Assembly: GCA_020072765.1 (NCBI GenBank)
Contig: JAIQGD010000020.1
Location: 40,870-74,637 of the forward strand
Length of the DNA: 33,768 bases
Source: Terriglobia bacterium
GTDB lineage: Bacteria; Acidobacteriota; Terriglobia; Acidiferrales; UBA7541
Direction of reading: 5' to 3'
In this document: piece after piece, positions 23,229 to 31,762 of the stretch
Layout: the number at the start of each line of letters is the position of its first letter
How positions within the stretch are numbered: position 1 is the stretch's first letter
Program-made: the position numbers and the translations under genes
The notes under the pieces: generated by a model
Database searches by the model: none
Seen by the model: the letters and a program-made list of their open reading frames with translations, nothing else
What the model was told of the DNA's origin: nothing

Positions 23229-23876
23229 TCAGAGGCGGCGGCGGGTGAAGACTTTCCGCAGGACGCGGTCGGCCGCGCCGTGCAGCTCCGTCTGAAACTG
23301 TCCCGCGGCGCGTCGGGCCTGCTCCATCAGCGAAGGATCGAGCAGCAGGGCGACGCGGTCCACAAACGGGCCCGACGCCGCCGCTCGCGCCGCGCGCCGC
23401 GGCTCGCGCCCGGTGAGCTTTTCGTACAATTCCAGGTCGTGCCAGAACTCCTGCGCGTCGGAATCAGTCCAATCGAGAGTCTGTCCCAGCGCCACGAAGA
23501 ATTCCTCGCGAAACAGATCGAGAAAGGGAATCACTAGATCGAGGGACGCCTTCCTCTTTGCCGGCCGCGCGCGGGCGGATTTCTTTCCCTTTTTCTTTTT
23601 TTGCGGGCGCTTTGTCCCGCGCACGCTGACGCCGACCTTGAGCCGCGCGGGCAGCGCCGCTTCGATGTGCAGCACCATCGCCAAAATGGCTTCGCGGCGA
23701 ATGGTTTCCATCTGCTCGCGATACAGCCCCGGCTGGTCGGCGCGGCCCGGCCGGCGATACTCGGCGGCGTAGAGGTCGAGGAACCGCGCGACCATTTCAT
23801 CGCGGCGGAGCGTCGCCAGCAGCAGCGAGGCGGCTTCCCGCGCGCGCACCACGAGTTCTCGGGGGCGATAGGGCAT
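23229..23876 (-). CDS. Unknown protein with lysine-rich linker
   Basis: A 215-residue protein I do not recognise. It appears to have two helical segments (about 10-105 and 135-215) joined by a very basic linker (KRPQKKKKGKKSARARPAKRK region, about 109-130). There is no signal peptide or membrane segment. The second half holds an acidic stretch (LDWTDSDAQEFWHDLELYEKL), so charge is strongly segregated. The ATG at 23876 is preferred: an upstream in-frame ATG at 23963 lies inside the lon terminator. No Shine-Dalgarno is apparent. It is convergent with czcA and downstream of lon. The basic linker could bind nucleic acid, but that is speculation. Confidence 0.6.
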   Translation of the reverse strand: MPYRPRELVVRAREAASLLLATLRRDEMVARFLDLYAAEYRRPGRADQPGLYREQMETIRREAILAMVLHIEAALPARLKVGVSVRGTKRPQKKKKGKKSARARPAKRKASLDLVIPFLDLFREEFFVALGQTLDWTDSDAQEFWHDLELYEKLTGREPRRAARAAASGPFVDRVALLLDPSLMEQARRAAGQFQTELHGAADRVLRKVFTRRRL

Positions 23877-23943
23877 GGCAGAGTCTTTACGTGTACGCGA
23901 AAGCGCCGCGCCCCGCAACAGGAAAGGCTGTTTTCGCGCCCCC

Positions 23944-23979
23944 AAAAAAGAAGGCCCGGACATTTCTGCCCGGGCCTTC
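23944..23979 (-). terminator. Rho-independent terminator of lon
   Basis: On the minus strand a perfect 10-bp stem (GAAGGCCCGG at 23950-23959 with CCGGGCCTTC at 23970-23979) and a 10-base loop are followed by TTTTTT (23949-23944). It begins about 20 bases after the lon stop. Confidence 0.9.
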
Positions 23980-23999
23980 GTATTTCGGATCGCGTCAGG

Positions 24000-26426
24000 T
24001 TAGTGCAGGGGACCGGCCACCGGAGGCCGCTCTTCGCCGCGCGGTCCGCCGGTCACCGGGCGTGCCGGCAACTCGAACTTGCCGAGCGCGATTTCCAGGG
24101 CCTGCTCGACCGTGCGCACGAAGTGGATTTGCATGCCCTCGAGCATTTGCGGCTCCAGGTCCTCCTTCACGTTCGGCTCGTTGTCGGCCGGCAGGATGAC
24201 ATCCTGGATGCCCGCCCGCTTGGCGCCCAGCACCTTTTCCTTCACTCCGCCGATCGGGAGCACCACGCCGGAAAGCGAAATCTCTCCGGTCATGGCCACG
24301 CGCGGCCGCACCGGGCGGTCGGTGAGCATGCTGACCAGCGCGGTGATCATGGCGATGCCCGCCGACGGTCCGTCCTTGGGGATCGCGCCCGACGGCACGT
24401 GGATGTGCAAGTCGAGTTTGCGGAAGAAGTCCGCGTCGATGCCGTAGCGATCGGCGTTGGCGCGCACCCAGGTGAGGGCCGCGCGCATGGACTCCTGCAT
24501 CACCTCGCCCAGATGCCCGGTCATGGTGAACCCTTTGGCGCCGCGCATCTTACTGGCTTCGATGAAGACGATGTCTCCGCCCACCGGCGTCCAGACCAGC
24601 CCGACGGAAACGCCGGGCTTCTTGACGCGGTCCTCGACTTCCTTCTCGAGGCGGTACTTGGGAACGCCGAGCGCGTCGTGAATCACCTCGGGCGTGACGG
24701 TGAGCTTGTCCGTCTTGCCCTCGGCCATCCGCCGCGCTTGCTTCCGCACCAGCGTGGCCACCTCGCGTTCCAGGTTGCGCACGCCGGCCTCGCGCGTGTA
24801 GTGCAGGATCAGCTCGTGCAGGGATTCGTCGGTGAACTCGATCTGCTCGCCGAGCGCGAGGCCGTGCTCCTTGGCCTGGCGCGGAATCAGAAAGCGCTTC
24901 GCGATGTGAACCTTCTCGTCCTCGGTGTAGCCGGGGAGCTCGAGAATCTCCATGCGATCGCGCAACGGCTCCGGGATCGGATCCATCCAGTTGGCGGTCA
25001 TCACGAACAGCACCTTCGACAAATCGAAGGGCACGTCGAGATAGTGATCGCGGAAGGTGGCATTCTGCTCCGGGTCGAGCACCTCCATCAGCGCCGCGGA
25101 AGGATCCCCGCGGAAATCGCGCCCGAGCTTGTCGACCTCGTCCAGCATCAGGACCGGGTCCATCGTCTCGGCGCGGCGAATTCCCTGAATGATCTGGCCC
25201 GGCAGCGCGCCGATGTAGGTGCGCCGATGGCCGCGGATCTCCGCTTCATCGTGCATCCCGCCCAGCGAAATGCGCACGAACTTGCGGCCCATGGCCCGGG
25301 CGATCGATTTTCCGAGCGAAGTCTTGCCCACCCCTGGAGGCCCCAGGAAGCACAGAATCGGGCCCTTCATGCCCGGCTGGATTTTTTTCACCGCCAGATA
25401 ATCGAGGATGCGTTCCTTCACCTTCACCAGGTCGTAGTGGTCCTCGTCGAGGATCGACTGCGCCTTGGCGATGTCGATTTGCTCTTCCCCCGTGCCGGAA
25501 GTCTTGCTCCACGGCAGCGTTGTCATCCACTCGAGATAGGTCCGCGAAACCATGTACTCGGCCGAGGCGGGCGTCATCTTGGCCAACCGCTTGAGTTCGC
25601 GCTCGCATTCCTTCCGGGCCTCGGCGGACATTCCCGATTCCTCGACCTTCTTGCGCAGCTCGGCCACCTCGGTTTGCGCGTCGTCGGCCTCGCCCAGCTC
25701 CTTCTGAATCGCCTTCATCTGCTCGCGCAGCAGGAACTCGCGCTGGCCCTGGCTGACCTGTTCCTGCACCTGCTCCTGGATCTTGTTGCGGATCTCCAGC
25801 ACTTCGTTCTCTTTCGACAATTCGCCGACCAAAGTCTCCAGGCGCTTGCGCACGCTTCGCGTCTCCAGCAATTCCTGGCGGACCAGGGTGCTCAGCGAAG
25901 GCAAGTTGGTGGTGACGAAGTCCGCCAGGCGGCCGGGCGAGTCCAGATTCATGACTTCGGTTTGGAGATCGTCGGAAAGCTGCGGCGAACGCGCCACCAC
26001 TTGCCGGAACAGTTCCTGGACGTTGCGCTCCAGGGCCGTCAACGCGGCGTCGCGCTCGTTTTCCACGTCCGGCTGCACTTCCACGCGGGCGCGCAGAAAC
26101 GGCGTTACGCCGACGACTTCGATCACGCGCAGACGATCGAGTCCTTCCAGAAAGGCCACCACGTTGCCGTTGGGCATGCGCACCATTTTGTGCACCTTGG
26201 CCAGCGTGCCGATGGTGTGAATGTCGGAGGCCAGGGGCGCCTCGACGCGCGGATCCAGCTGCGCCACCACGCCCAGGAGCTTCTCCGCTCCCTGCAAGGA
26301 ATCGAGCAGCGCCAGCGAGGTCTCCCGGCCCACCGGCAGCGGCATCATGGCGTCGGGAAACAGAACCGTATCGCGAACCGGAAGAATGGGAAGCTCTTCG
26401 GGAATCATCCTGGTTGGTTTGGTCAT
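24000..26426 (-). CDS. lon: ATP-dependent protease Lon
   Basis: Cytoplasmic AAA+ serine protease (LonA) that degrades misfolded and regulatory proteins. The 808 residues comprise the N-terminal substrate domain (about 10-210, opening ELPILPVRDTVLFPDAMMPL), a coiled region, the AAA+ module with Walker A GPPGVGKT and a LMLDEVDKL Walker B, and the C-terminal protease domain with catalytic Ser in PKDGPSAGIA and Lys in GGVKEKVLGA. I start it at 26426 because GAGGGGG lies six bases upstream; an ATG at 26459 would add 11 residues without such a site. It has a strong promoter, a leader of about 130 bases with two hairpins, and a strong terminator, so it is monocistronic. Confidence 0.95.
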   Translation of the reverse strand: MTKPTRMIPEELPILPVRDTVLFPDAMMPLPVGRETSLALLDSLQGAEKLLGVVAQLDPRVEAPLASDIHTIGTLAKVHKMVRMPNGNVVAFLEGLDRLRVIEVVGVTPFLRARVEVQPDVENERDAALTALERNVQELFRQVVARSPQLSDDLQTEVMNLDSPGRLADFVTTNLPSLSTLVRQELLETRSVRKRLETLVGELSKENEVLEIRNKIQEQVQEQVSQGQREFLLREQMKAIQKELGEADDAQTEVAELRKKVEESGMSAEARKECERELKRLAKMTPASAEYMVSRTYLEWMTTLPWSKTSGTGEEQIDIAKAQSILDEDHYDLVKVKERILDYLAVKKIQPGMKGPILCFLGPPGVGKTSLGKSIARAMGRKFVRISLGGMHDEAEIRGHRRTYIGALPGQIIQGIRRAETMDPVLMLDEVDKLGRDFRGDPSAALMEVLDPEQNATFRDHYLDVPFDLSKVLFVMTANWMDPIPEPLRDRMEILELPGYTEDEKVHIAKRFLIPRQAKEHGLALGEQIEFTDESLHELILHYTREAGVRNLEREVATLVRKQARRMAEGKTDKLTVTPEVIHDALGVPKYRLEKEVEDRVKKPGVSVGLVWTPVGGDIVFIEASKMRGAKGFTMTGHLGEVMQESMRAALTWVRANADRYGIDADFFRKLDLHIHVPSGAIPKDGPSAGIAMITALVSMLTDRPVRPRVAMTGEISLSGVVLPIGGVKEKVLGAKRAGIQDVILPADNEPNVKEDLEPQMLEGMQIHFVRTVEQALEIALGKFELPARPVTGGPRGEERPPVAGPLH

Positions 26427-26474
26427 GGCAGCCCCCTCGGGCATGAAATCAAATCCCATCGAATCAGAAGCCCC

Positions 26475-26540
26475 GACAGCCTGTTTGGCTGTCTACCTAT
26501 CTTAGATGCAGGGCGAAAGAAAAGGATTTCTTTTCTTCGC
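26475..26540 (-). promoter_or_regulatory. Two hairpins in the lon leader
   Basis: GACAGCC/GGCTGTC (26475-26481/26487-26493) is a perfect 7-bp dyad with a 5-base loop. 26513-26540 forms an 11-bp, AT-rich stem with one bulged A: GCGAA+GAAAAG with CTTTTC+TTCGC. Both lie between the predicted transcription start (about 26555) and the lon ATG. They could be RNA structures or an operator. Confidence 0.45.
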
Positions 26541-26561
26541 CGATTGCTATTAGAAGATATG

Positions 26562-26590
26562 AGTATAAGACGCTAAACTGTGTATGGCAA
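26562..26590 (-). promoter_or_regulatory. lon promoter
   Basis: On the minus strand: TTGCCA (26585-26590), 17 bases, TATACT (26562-26567), each one mismatch from consensus. It lies in an AT-rich stretch (26500-26660) unlike the GC-rich surroundings. No sigma32-type or CIRCE element was seen. Confidence 0.7.
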
Positions 26591-26664
26591 GAGGAAATAT
26601 TTATATCGAGCGGCAGACCATTCATAACTATATGTAAACACGATAGATATTATATGAATGCAGA

Positions 26665-28008
26665 TCATTCTCCGGAACCGTAAGATTCCCTCACCAGTTG
26701 CAGGGCCTCCTCTGGGGTGGTGATCTTGCCATTGAGCTGGGCTTCCTCCACCGCGTCCAGTATGGCCTTGAAGCGCGGTCCGGGCTTCAGGCCGAGGCCG
26801 ATCAAGTCTGCGCCGGTGATCAGGCGGGGAGGGCGGACCTGCTCGGGCGGGGTCTCCGCCAGGAACCGGCGCACGAACTCATAGTTCTCCAGGTTGCGGT
26901 GGCTGGACAAGCAGTCCAGCCGGTGCAATTCGAGATGCTCTTCGAAGCGCCCCAGGCGCACGAAGCGCTTGAGCGTGGCCGGCTTCATCTGCGGCACATC
27001 CTTGAAGCGCAGGTGATTGGCGACCAGCGCGGCGATCTGGGCGGCGTCCTCATTGGAGAAGCGCAGCCGACGGCAAATTTCCTCGGCCATGCGCGTGCCG
27101 ACGTTGACATGTTCGTCGAAGCGGATGCGGCCCTCGGGCCCGGCCGGCGGCGTGAACGTTGGGGGCTTGCCGACGTCATGCAGCAGGACGCCCCAGGCGA
27201 GCGTGGGCGAACATCCCGCGGACAATTCCTCCACCATGAGCAGCGTGTGCGTCCAGACGTCGCCCTCGGGATGGAACTGCGGCGGCTGCTCCACGCCCTT
27301 CATGCGGGCGATTTCCGGGAGGAGTTCGGGCAGCAGGCGCGTTTGGTCGAGAAGCTCGAAGCTGCGGCGGGCGGCGCCTTCGGTGAGCAGCTTGGTCAGT
27401 TCATCGCGCAGGCGCTCGGCCGAGACCTGATGGATCTGGGAAGCGAGCTGGGGGATGGCGGCGAAGGTGTGCGCTTCGATCGCATAGCGGAAGCGCGCGG
27501 CGAAGCGCACGGCGCGCACCAGGCGCAGCTTGTCCTCGCGGAACCGCGCTTCGGGGCGGCCGATGGCGCGAATGATTCCCGCGCGCAGGTCCTCGCGCCC
27601 GCCTACAAAGTCAAAAACTTCCTGGGTGTCGGGATCGAGCAGCAAGGCGTTGATGGTGAAATCGCGCCGCTGCGCGTCTTCGGCCGCCGAAGCCGTGTAG
27701 ACCACGCGATCGGGATGGCGGCCGTCGGAATAGCCGAGATCGGAGCGAAACGTGGCCACTTCCACCTGCACGGGCTCGCCCGCCTCGGAATCCTCGGCCA
27801 CGAGGATGACGCCGAATTGCGCGCCTACGGCCAGGCTGTGCGGAAACAGTTCTTGCACGCGATCGGGCGTCGCGTCGGTGGCCACGTCATAATCGGCCGG
27901 CGCGCGCCCCAGCAGAAGATCGCGCACGCATCCGCCGACCAGATAGGCTTGGTGGCCCGCTCCTCGGAGCGTGCGGCAGATCTGTTCCGCAAGTTGGCGC
28001 GCGTCCAT
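26665..28008 (-). CDS. cca: CCA tRNA nucleotidyltransferase with HD domain
   Basis: Class II polymerase-beta-like nucleotidyltransferase of 447 residues that adds or repairs the 3' CCA end of tRNA. The head domain has GGCVRDLLLG (25-34), the catalytic D39-x-D41 (ADYDVATD), RRDFTINALLLDP and the FREDKLRLVRAVRFAARF helix. An HD domain follows (VLLHDVGKP, and DEHVNVGTRMAEEI), which in related enzymes carries phosphatase or phosphodiesterase activity. A plain poly(A) polymerase is less likely given the full motif set, but classes overlap. No Shine-Dalgarno; a CATAAT box lies six bases before the ATG. The 103 bases between it and prmC hold its promoter. Confidence 0.88.
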   Translation of the reverse strand: MDARQLAEQICRTLRGAGHQAYLVGGCVRDLLLGRAPADYDVATDATPDRVQELFPHSLAVGAQFGVILVAEDSEAGEPVQVEVATFRSDLGYSDGRHPDRVVYTASAAEDAQRRDFTINALLLDPDTQEVFDFVGGREDLRAGIIRAIGRPEARFREDKLRLVRAVRFAARFRYAIEAHTFAAIPQLASQIHQVSAERLRDELTKLLTEGAARRSFELLDQTRLLPELLPEIARMKGVEQPPQFHPEGDVWTHTLLMVEELSAGCSPTLAWGVLLHDVGKPPTFTPPAGPEGRIRFDEHVNVGTRMAEEICRRLRFSNEDAAQIAALVANHLRFKDVPQMKPATLKRFVRLGRFEEHLELHRLDCLSSHRNLENYEFVRRFLAETPPEQVRPPRLITGADLIGLGLKPGPRFKAILDAVEEAQLNGKITTPEEALQLVRESYGSGE

Positions 28009-28014
28009 GGCGCG

Positions 28015-28043
28015 ATTATGAGCCTAAAGCGGGCAGGTGGGAA
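28015..28043 (-). promoter_or_regulatory. cca promoter, leaderless
   Basis: On the minus strand: TTCCCA (28038-28043), 17 bases, CATAAT (28015-28020), then six bases to the ATG at 28008. Predicted +1 is the A of the start codon. The -10 matches five of six consensus bases, the -35 four of six. Confidence 0.55.
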
Positions 28044-28111
28044 GTTGGACGTGCGACGGAGGCGAAACTATCGCCGTGCGGACCAAACTGGATTCGCGTC
28101 GAACGGGGCGT

Positions 28112-29113
28112 TCAGGCGCGTTCGGTCGCCAGCACGCGGGGAATGCCCGCCAGATCGTTGGTGATGCTGGTATTCACCCAGGCGCGCTGGGCCTGCACGA
28201 TGGACCGGACATGATCCGCGGCATTGTAGCCCAGCTCCAGCACGAGAATTCCTCCGGGGCGCAGCAGCGCGCCCGCCTGTTCGACCAGCCGCGCGTAGAT
28301 TTCCAGCCCCGTGGGCCCGCCGAACAGCGCGGTTTCCGGCTCATGTTCGCGGACTTCGCGCGCCAGCGTGGCGGCTTCGTTGCGCGCCACATAGGGAGGG
28401 TTGCTGACGATGAGATCGAAAGACAGTGGCGAGTGACTAGTGGCGAGTGGCGAGACAAAAAAAGCCTCAAGCAGGTCGCAGTCGACGAAATGAATGCGGT
28501 CGGCGACGCCGTGGCGCGCGGCGTTGCGCCGGGCCACCTCGATGGCGCCCGCGGAAATGTCGGTGGCAAAAATCGTGGCGTGGGGAAGTTCGTGCGCCAG
28601 CGCAACAGCCAGACAGCCCGAGCCCGTGCCCACGTCGGCTACGCGCAGCGGGGCGCTGGGTTCTCCCGTGTCCATGCGAATCCTGATGCCGCGGGGCCCC
28701 AGGCGTTCGAGCGCAACTTCGACCACGTGTTCGGTCTCCGGCCGCGGAATCAGCACCGCCGGAGTGACCTCGAATTCCAGCCCCCAGAATTCCTGCTTGC
28801 CGGTGAGGTATTGCGTGGGTTCGCCCGCCGCGCGGCGCGCGATTAGAGCGAAGTACTTTTCAGCGGCCTCCGCTTCGATGCGCTCCTCGGGATGCGCGTA
28901 GAGCCAGGCGCGGTCGCGCCCCAGGATGTGCAGCAGGAGGAGTTCAGCGGCGAGCGTGTTCGACGCAACTTGTGCCGCGCGGAGCCGGGCCATTCCTTCT
29001 TTCAGAGCCGTGCGGAGATCCATCTCGTGGAAATCGGTAGTGCGGGCGGGCCCGGAGTCGGGGAAAGGTTCTTCGCGCCGCATGGCGTTGTCATCGCCAC
29101 CAAAACGCATCAT
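28112..29113 (-). CDS. prmC: Release factor glutamine methyltransferase
   Basis: Methylates the glutamine of the GGQ motif in release factors RF1 and RF2, using SAM. The 333 residues include an N-terminal helical domain (about 31-105), the PLIPRPETE-like loop (VLIPRPETEHVVEVAL), motif I VADVGTGSGCLAVALA and the catalytic NPPY (238-241). Its ATG overlaps the prfA stop by one base (TAATG), indicating translational coupling. The ATG at 29023 (MDLRTALK) is an alternative nearer the usual N-terminus; the coupled start adds about 30 polar residues. Just before NPPY the coding sequence contains a tandem heptamer repeat and a T7 homopolymer, encoding the extra residues FFVSPLATSHSPLS. Frame is intact. 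Confidence 0.92.
   Translation of the reverse strand: MMRFGGDDNAMRREEPFPDSGPARTTDFHEMDLRTALKEGMARLRAAQVASNTLAAELLLLHILGRDRAWLYAHPEERIEAEAAEKYFALIARRAAGEPTQYLTGKQEFWGLEFEVTPAVLIPRPETEHVVEVALERLGPRGIRIRMDTGEPSAPLRVADVGTGSGCLAVALAHELPHATIFATDISAGAIEVARRNAARHGVADRIHFVDCDLLEAFFVSPLATSHSPLSFDLIVSNPPYVARNEAATLAREVREHEPETALFGGPTGLEIYARLVEQAGALLRPGGILVLELGYNAADHVRSIVQAQRAWVNTSITNDLAGIPRVLATERA
28425..28461. repeat. Heptamer tandem repeat plus homopolymer inside prmC
   Basis: Four tandem heptamers on the plus strand at 28425-28452: AGTGGCG, AGTGACT, AGTGGCG, AGTGGCG. Six bases on, 28456-28462 is roughly a seven-A run (T7 in the coding strand). Gain or loss of one heptamer shifts the frame. Confidence 0.7.
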
Positions 29114-30204
29114 TACGCCTCGACCAGCTCCTGCTGCAGGCGCTCGGACTCGAAATGGGTGACCAGGGCGTCGACCAGGGGCGCGAGTTTGCCGTCCATC
29201 ACCTCGGGAAGCTGGTGGAGCGTGAAGTTGATGCGGTGGTCCGTGACGCGGCTTTGCGGGAAGTTGTACGTGCGAATCTTTTCGGAGCGGTCGCCGGTCT
29301 TGATCTGGCCGCGGCGCTCGGCGGCGATGGCTTCGTGCTGCTTGGCTTGCTCGGCCTCGTAGAGCCGCGCGCGGAGCACGCGCATGGCCTTGGCGCGATT
29401 CTTGATCTGCGATTTTTCATCCTGCTGCGAGACCACCAGCCCGCTGGGGATGTGCGTGATGCGCACCGCGGAATAGGTCGTGTTGACCGACTGCCCGCCG
29501 GGGCCCGAGGAACAGAACGTGTCGATGCGCAGGTCCTTCGCTTCAATCTTGATGTCGATTTCGTCCGCTTCGGGAAGCACGGCCACCGTGGCGGCGGAGG
29601 TATGGATGCGGCCCTGCTGTTCGGTGGCGGGAACGCGCTGCACGCGGTGCACGCCGCTCTCGTACTTCAGCTTGGAATAGACCTTGCGGCCCTGAATCGC
29701 GGCCACGATCACCTTCATGCCGCCGATCGGGGAAGGCGAGCTTTCCAGCACCTCCACGCGCCAGCCCTGCGATTCGGCATAGCGCGAGTACATCCGGAAG
29801 AGCTCTCCGGCAAATAGCGACGCTTCATCGCCGCCCGTTCCGGCGCGGATTTCGACGATGACGTTCTTTTCGTCGTTGGGGTCCTTGGGAATCAGCAGGA
29901 CCTTGAGTTCGCGCTCGACCGTCTCGCGGCGCGCGTCCAGGTCGCGCTCCTCCTCGTACGCCATTTCCTTCATCTCGGCGTCACTGGACTCGGCGATCAA
30001 CTGCTTGGCGCCCTGCAGGCCCTTGTCGATCTCCTTCCATTCCCGGTACTTGGCCACGATTTCGCCCAGATCGGCGTGCGTTTTGGCGAGCTTCTGGTAA
30101 CGCGCCGAATCGTCGTGGACCTCCGGCGAGGAAAGCTCGCGCGTCATCTCGTCGTAGCGGGCTTCGATCTGGTCGAGTTTTTCAAAAAGCGTCAGCTTGG
30201 CCAT
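29113..30204 (-). CDS. prfA: Peptide chain release factor 1
   Basis: RF1 recognises UAA and UAG stop codons and triggers peptide release. The 363 residues are full length: N-terminal helical domain (1-105), then a domain with the codon-recognition PxT motif PAT (192-194), which marks RF1 rather than RF2, and the catalytic GGQ (236-238) in [20 protein letters not shown]. The ending [11 protein letters not shown] is typical. It is coupled to prmC, the enzyme that methylates its GGQ, by the TAATG overlap. Promoter lies about 120 bases upstream; no strong Shine-Dalgarno precedes the ATG. Confidence 0.97.
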   Translation of the reverse strand: MAKLTLFEKLDQIEARYDEMTRELSSPEVHDDSARYQKLAKTHADLGEIVAKYREWKEIDKGLQGAKQLIAESSDAEMKEMAYEEERDLDARRETVERELKVLLIPKDPNDEKNVIVEIRAGTGGDEASLFAGELFRMYSRYAESQGWRVEVLESSPSPIGGMKVIVAAIQGRKVYSKLKYESGVHRVQRVPATEQQGRIHTSAATVAVLPEADEIDIKIEAKDLRIDTFCSSGPGGQSVNTTYSAVRITHIPSGLVVSQQDEKSQIKNRAKAMRVLRARLYEAEQAKQHEAIAAERRGQIKTGDRSEKIRTYNFPQSRVTDHRINFTLHQLPEVMDGKLAPLVDALVTHFESERLQQELVEA

Positions 30205-30330
30205 GGGCTTGCACCAGTCAAATAGGAATCAGAAAAGAGAAATTGGAAAACAGGGAAATGCGTTTTGGCGGCGTCCCGGAGGGGACGGAGGGGGCAGCGC
30301 TAATAAAATGCGGCGAACATCACTTCTTTA

Positions 30331-30359
30331 AGAATAGTCGCCCGCGGGCCGGGAGTCAA
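30331..30359 (-). promoter_or_regulatory. prfA-prmC promoter
   Basis: On the minus strand: TTGACT (30354-30359), a 17-base spacer and TATTCT (30331-30336). Predicted +1 is near 30324, giving a leader of about 120 bases. It begins right after the lhgO stop, where CCGGT/ACCGG plus TTT may form a weak terminator. Confidence 0.7.
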
Positions 30360-30388
30360 ACCGGTACATCCGGACCGGGGCACTTATG

Positions 30389-31495
30389 CTACGCCAGGAT
30401 TTCGCCGGCGAGCGCGCTCACCTGCTCCGCGATGGAGGGCGCGGAGGTCAGGCCGGGCGACTCGATGCCGATGAGCTGCACCACGCGGGGGAAGTCCGGA
30501 TCGCGTTCGATGATGAAGTCCCCGATACCGCCCCCGGGAGGAGTCAGCTTGGCGCGAATGCCGGAGTGCGCCAGAACCAGATCAGAAGTCTCGATGCCCG
30601 GCAAAAGCAGCTTGGCCTCGGGCACGAAATCCTCAATCGGATAGCGGTCGCGCTCGTAGTTGTTCTTGTCGTCGATGTAGCGCGCCGTGGGGCCTATCAG
30701 GACGCTGCCCCACACCGTCTTGGTGAAATGCACGCCGATGCTTTTTCCATCGGTGTGAGGGAGGGGGTAAACGAGGCCGCGAACCCAATCCTGCTTGCCG
30801 CGCACCAGTTCGCAGTATTCCCCGCGCACAGGATAAATGCGGTGCCTGCCCATGCGCGAACCCAGCAGGGCCGCCACATCATCGGCAAACAGCCCGGCGC
30901 TGTTCACCAGGCACTTCGTCTCGATTTCTCCCGCTGCGCTCACCACGCGAATGCCGTCGCGCAGCGGCTCCAGCCGCTCGACCCGGGCCTGCGTGACAAT
31001 GTGCGCCCCCTGATCCGCGGCGATCCGCGCGTAGGCTTTGACCAGTTCTTCGGCGGAGACAATTCCCGTCGAAGGCACCTCGATCGCCTGGAAACCTTCC
31101 GCATGAGGCTCCAGCGCGCGAATGCGGGCGCGGTCCACCAAGCGCAGTCCTTCGACCCCGTTGGCCACGGCATTCCGATGCAGCGCCGCAAGCGCGCTGG
31201 CCTCCGCCGGGGACGATGCGACCACCAGCTTGCCCGTCCGGCGATGAGCAATGCCATGAGCGGCGCAGAATTCGTACGTCAAGGGATTCCCACGCAGGCA
31301 GTGCCGCGCCTTCAGCGATCCCCGCGGATAATACAGGCCCGCGTGAATCACGCCGCTGTTGCGCGAACTCGCGCCCATCCCCAGCCGGGGAAGCGCTTCC
31401 AGCAGAAACACGTCGCTCCAGCGGGCGGAAACCGCCCGGGCCACGGCGCATCCCACCACGCCCCCGCCAATGATGACAATGTTCGCTCGATCCAT
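30389..31495 (-). CDS. lhgO: L-2-hydroxyglutarate oxidase-like FAD oxidoreductase
   Basis: FAD-dependent oxidoreductase of the DAO superfamily, 368 residues. The N-terminus is a Rossmann FAD-binding fold (IVIIGGGVVGCAVARAVS, residues 6-23), followed by SSRNSGVIHAGLYYPRGSLKARHCLRGN, which is diagnostic of the LhgO/L2HGDH family. VNSAGLFADDVA and YPVRGEYCEL are also typical, and RAKLTPPG precedes the C-terminal GIESPGLTSAPSIAEQV FAD contact. It is expected to oxidise L-2-hydroxyglutarate to 2-oxoglutarate, passing electrons to the quinone pool. A related 2-hydroxyacid substrate cannot be excluded. The ATG at 31495 is favoured by a GAGG upstream and by starting at the Rossmann strand. It is divergent from fur across 267 bases. 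Confidence 0.85.
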   Translation of the reverse strand: MDRANIVIIGGGVVGCAVARAVSARWSDVFLLEALPRLGMGASSRNSGVIHAGLYYPRGSLKARHCLRGNPLTYEFCAAHGIAHRRTGKLVVASSPAEASALAALHRNAVANGVEGLRLVDRARIRALEPHAEGFQAIEVPSTGIVSAEELVKAYARIAADQGAHIVTQARVERLEPLRDGIRVVSAAGEIETKCLVNSAGLFADDVAALLGSRMGRHRIYPVRGEYCELVRGKQDWVRGLVYPLPHTDGKSIGVHFTKTVWGSVLIGPTARYIDDKNNYERDRYPIEDFVPEAKLLLPGIETSDLVLAHSGIRAKLTPPGGGIGDFIIERDPDFPRVVQLIGIESPGLTSAPSIAEQVSALAGEILA

Positions 31496-31725
31496 CGCAA
31501 CCTCGCCCCGCCGGAATGGATGCGGGTCTGCTTGCTGGGTGATGCGTCGGGCGCGCTCCGTGCCCGGCACCTGTTCGACCATTTGAATGCGCGCGGCAAC
31601 GGTCCTCGAAGTGCGTCCCGCTATCGTACCAAAGAGTGGGGCGCGCGGGACGCCGGGAAGCGCGCCGGTGCGGGGATGGCGCTGGACTCTCCGCCCGCGG
31701 CGCGCGAAGGGCTTCCTGCAATAAC

Positions 31726-31755
31726 CTTGACTCAGTCTAAAGTTAGTGCTAGTTT
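31726..31755 (+). promoter_or_regulatory. fur/perR promoter with overlapping operator, leaderless
   Basis: TTGACT (31727-31732), 17 bases, TAGTTT (31750-31755), then seven bases to the ATG at 31763. There is no Shine-Dalgarno. The -35 lies in an imperfect 7-1-7 dyad (31726-31740, core GACT-C-AGTC), the layout of Fur/PerR boxes, suggesting autoregulation. A perfect CTAA-AG-TTAG dyad sits at 31737-31746. Confidence 0.55.
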
Positions 31756-31762
31756 AAATGGC

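Noticed and set aside
30386-31762. Plus-strand open frame extending fur upstream by hundreds of codons
   Set aside because: It is antisense to lhgO. The Fur homology begins at the ATG at 31763, which lies just behind a promoter.
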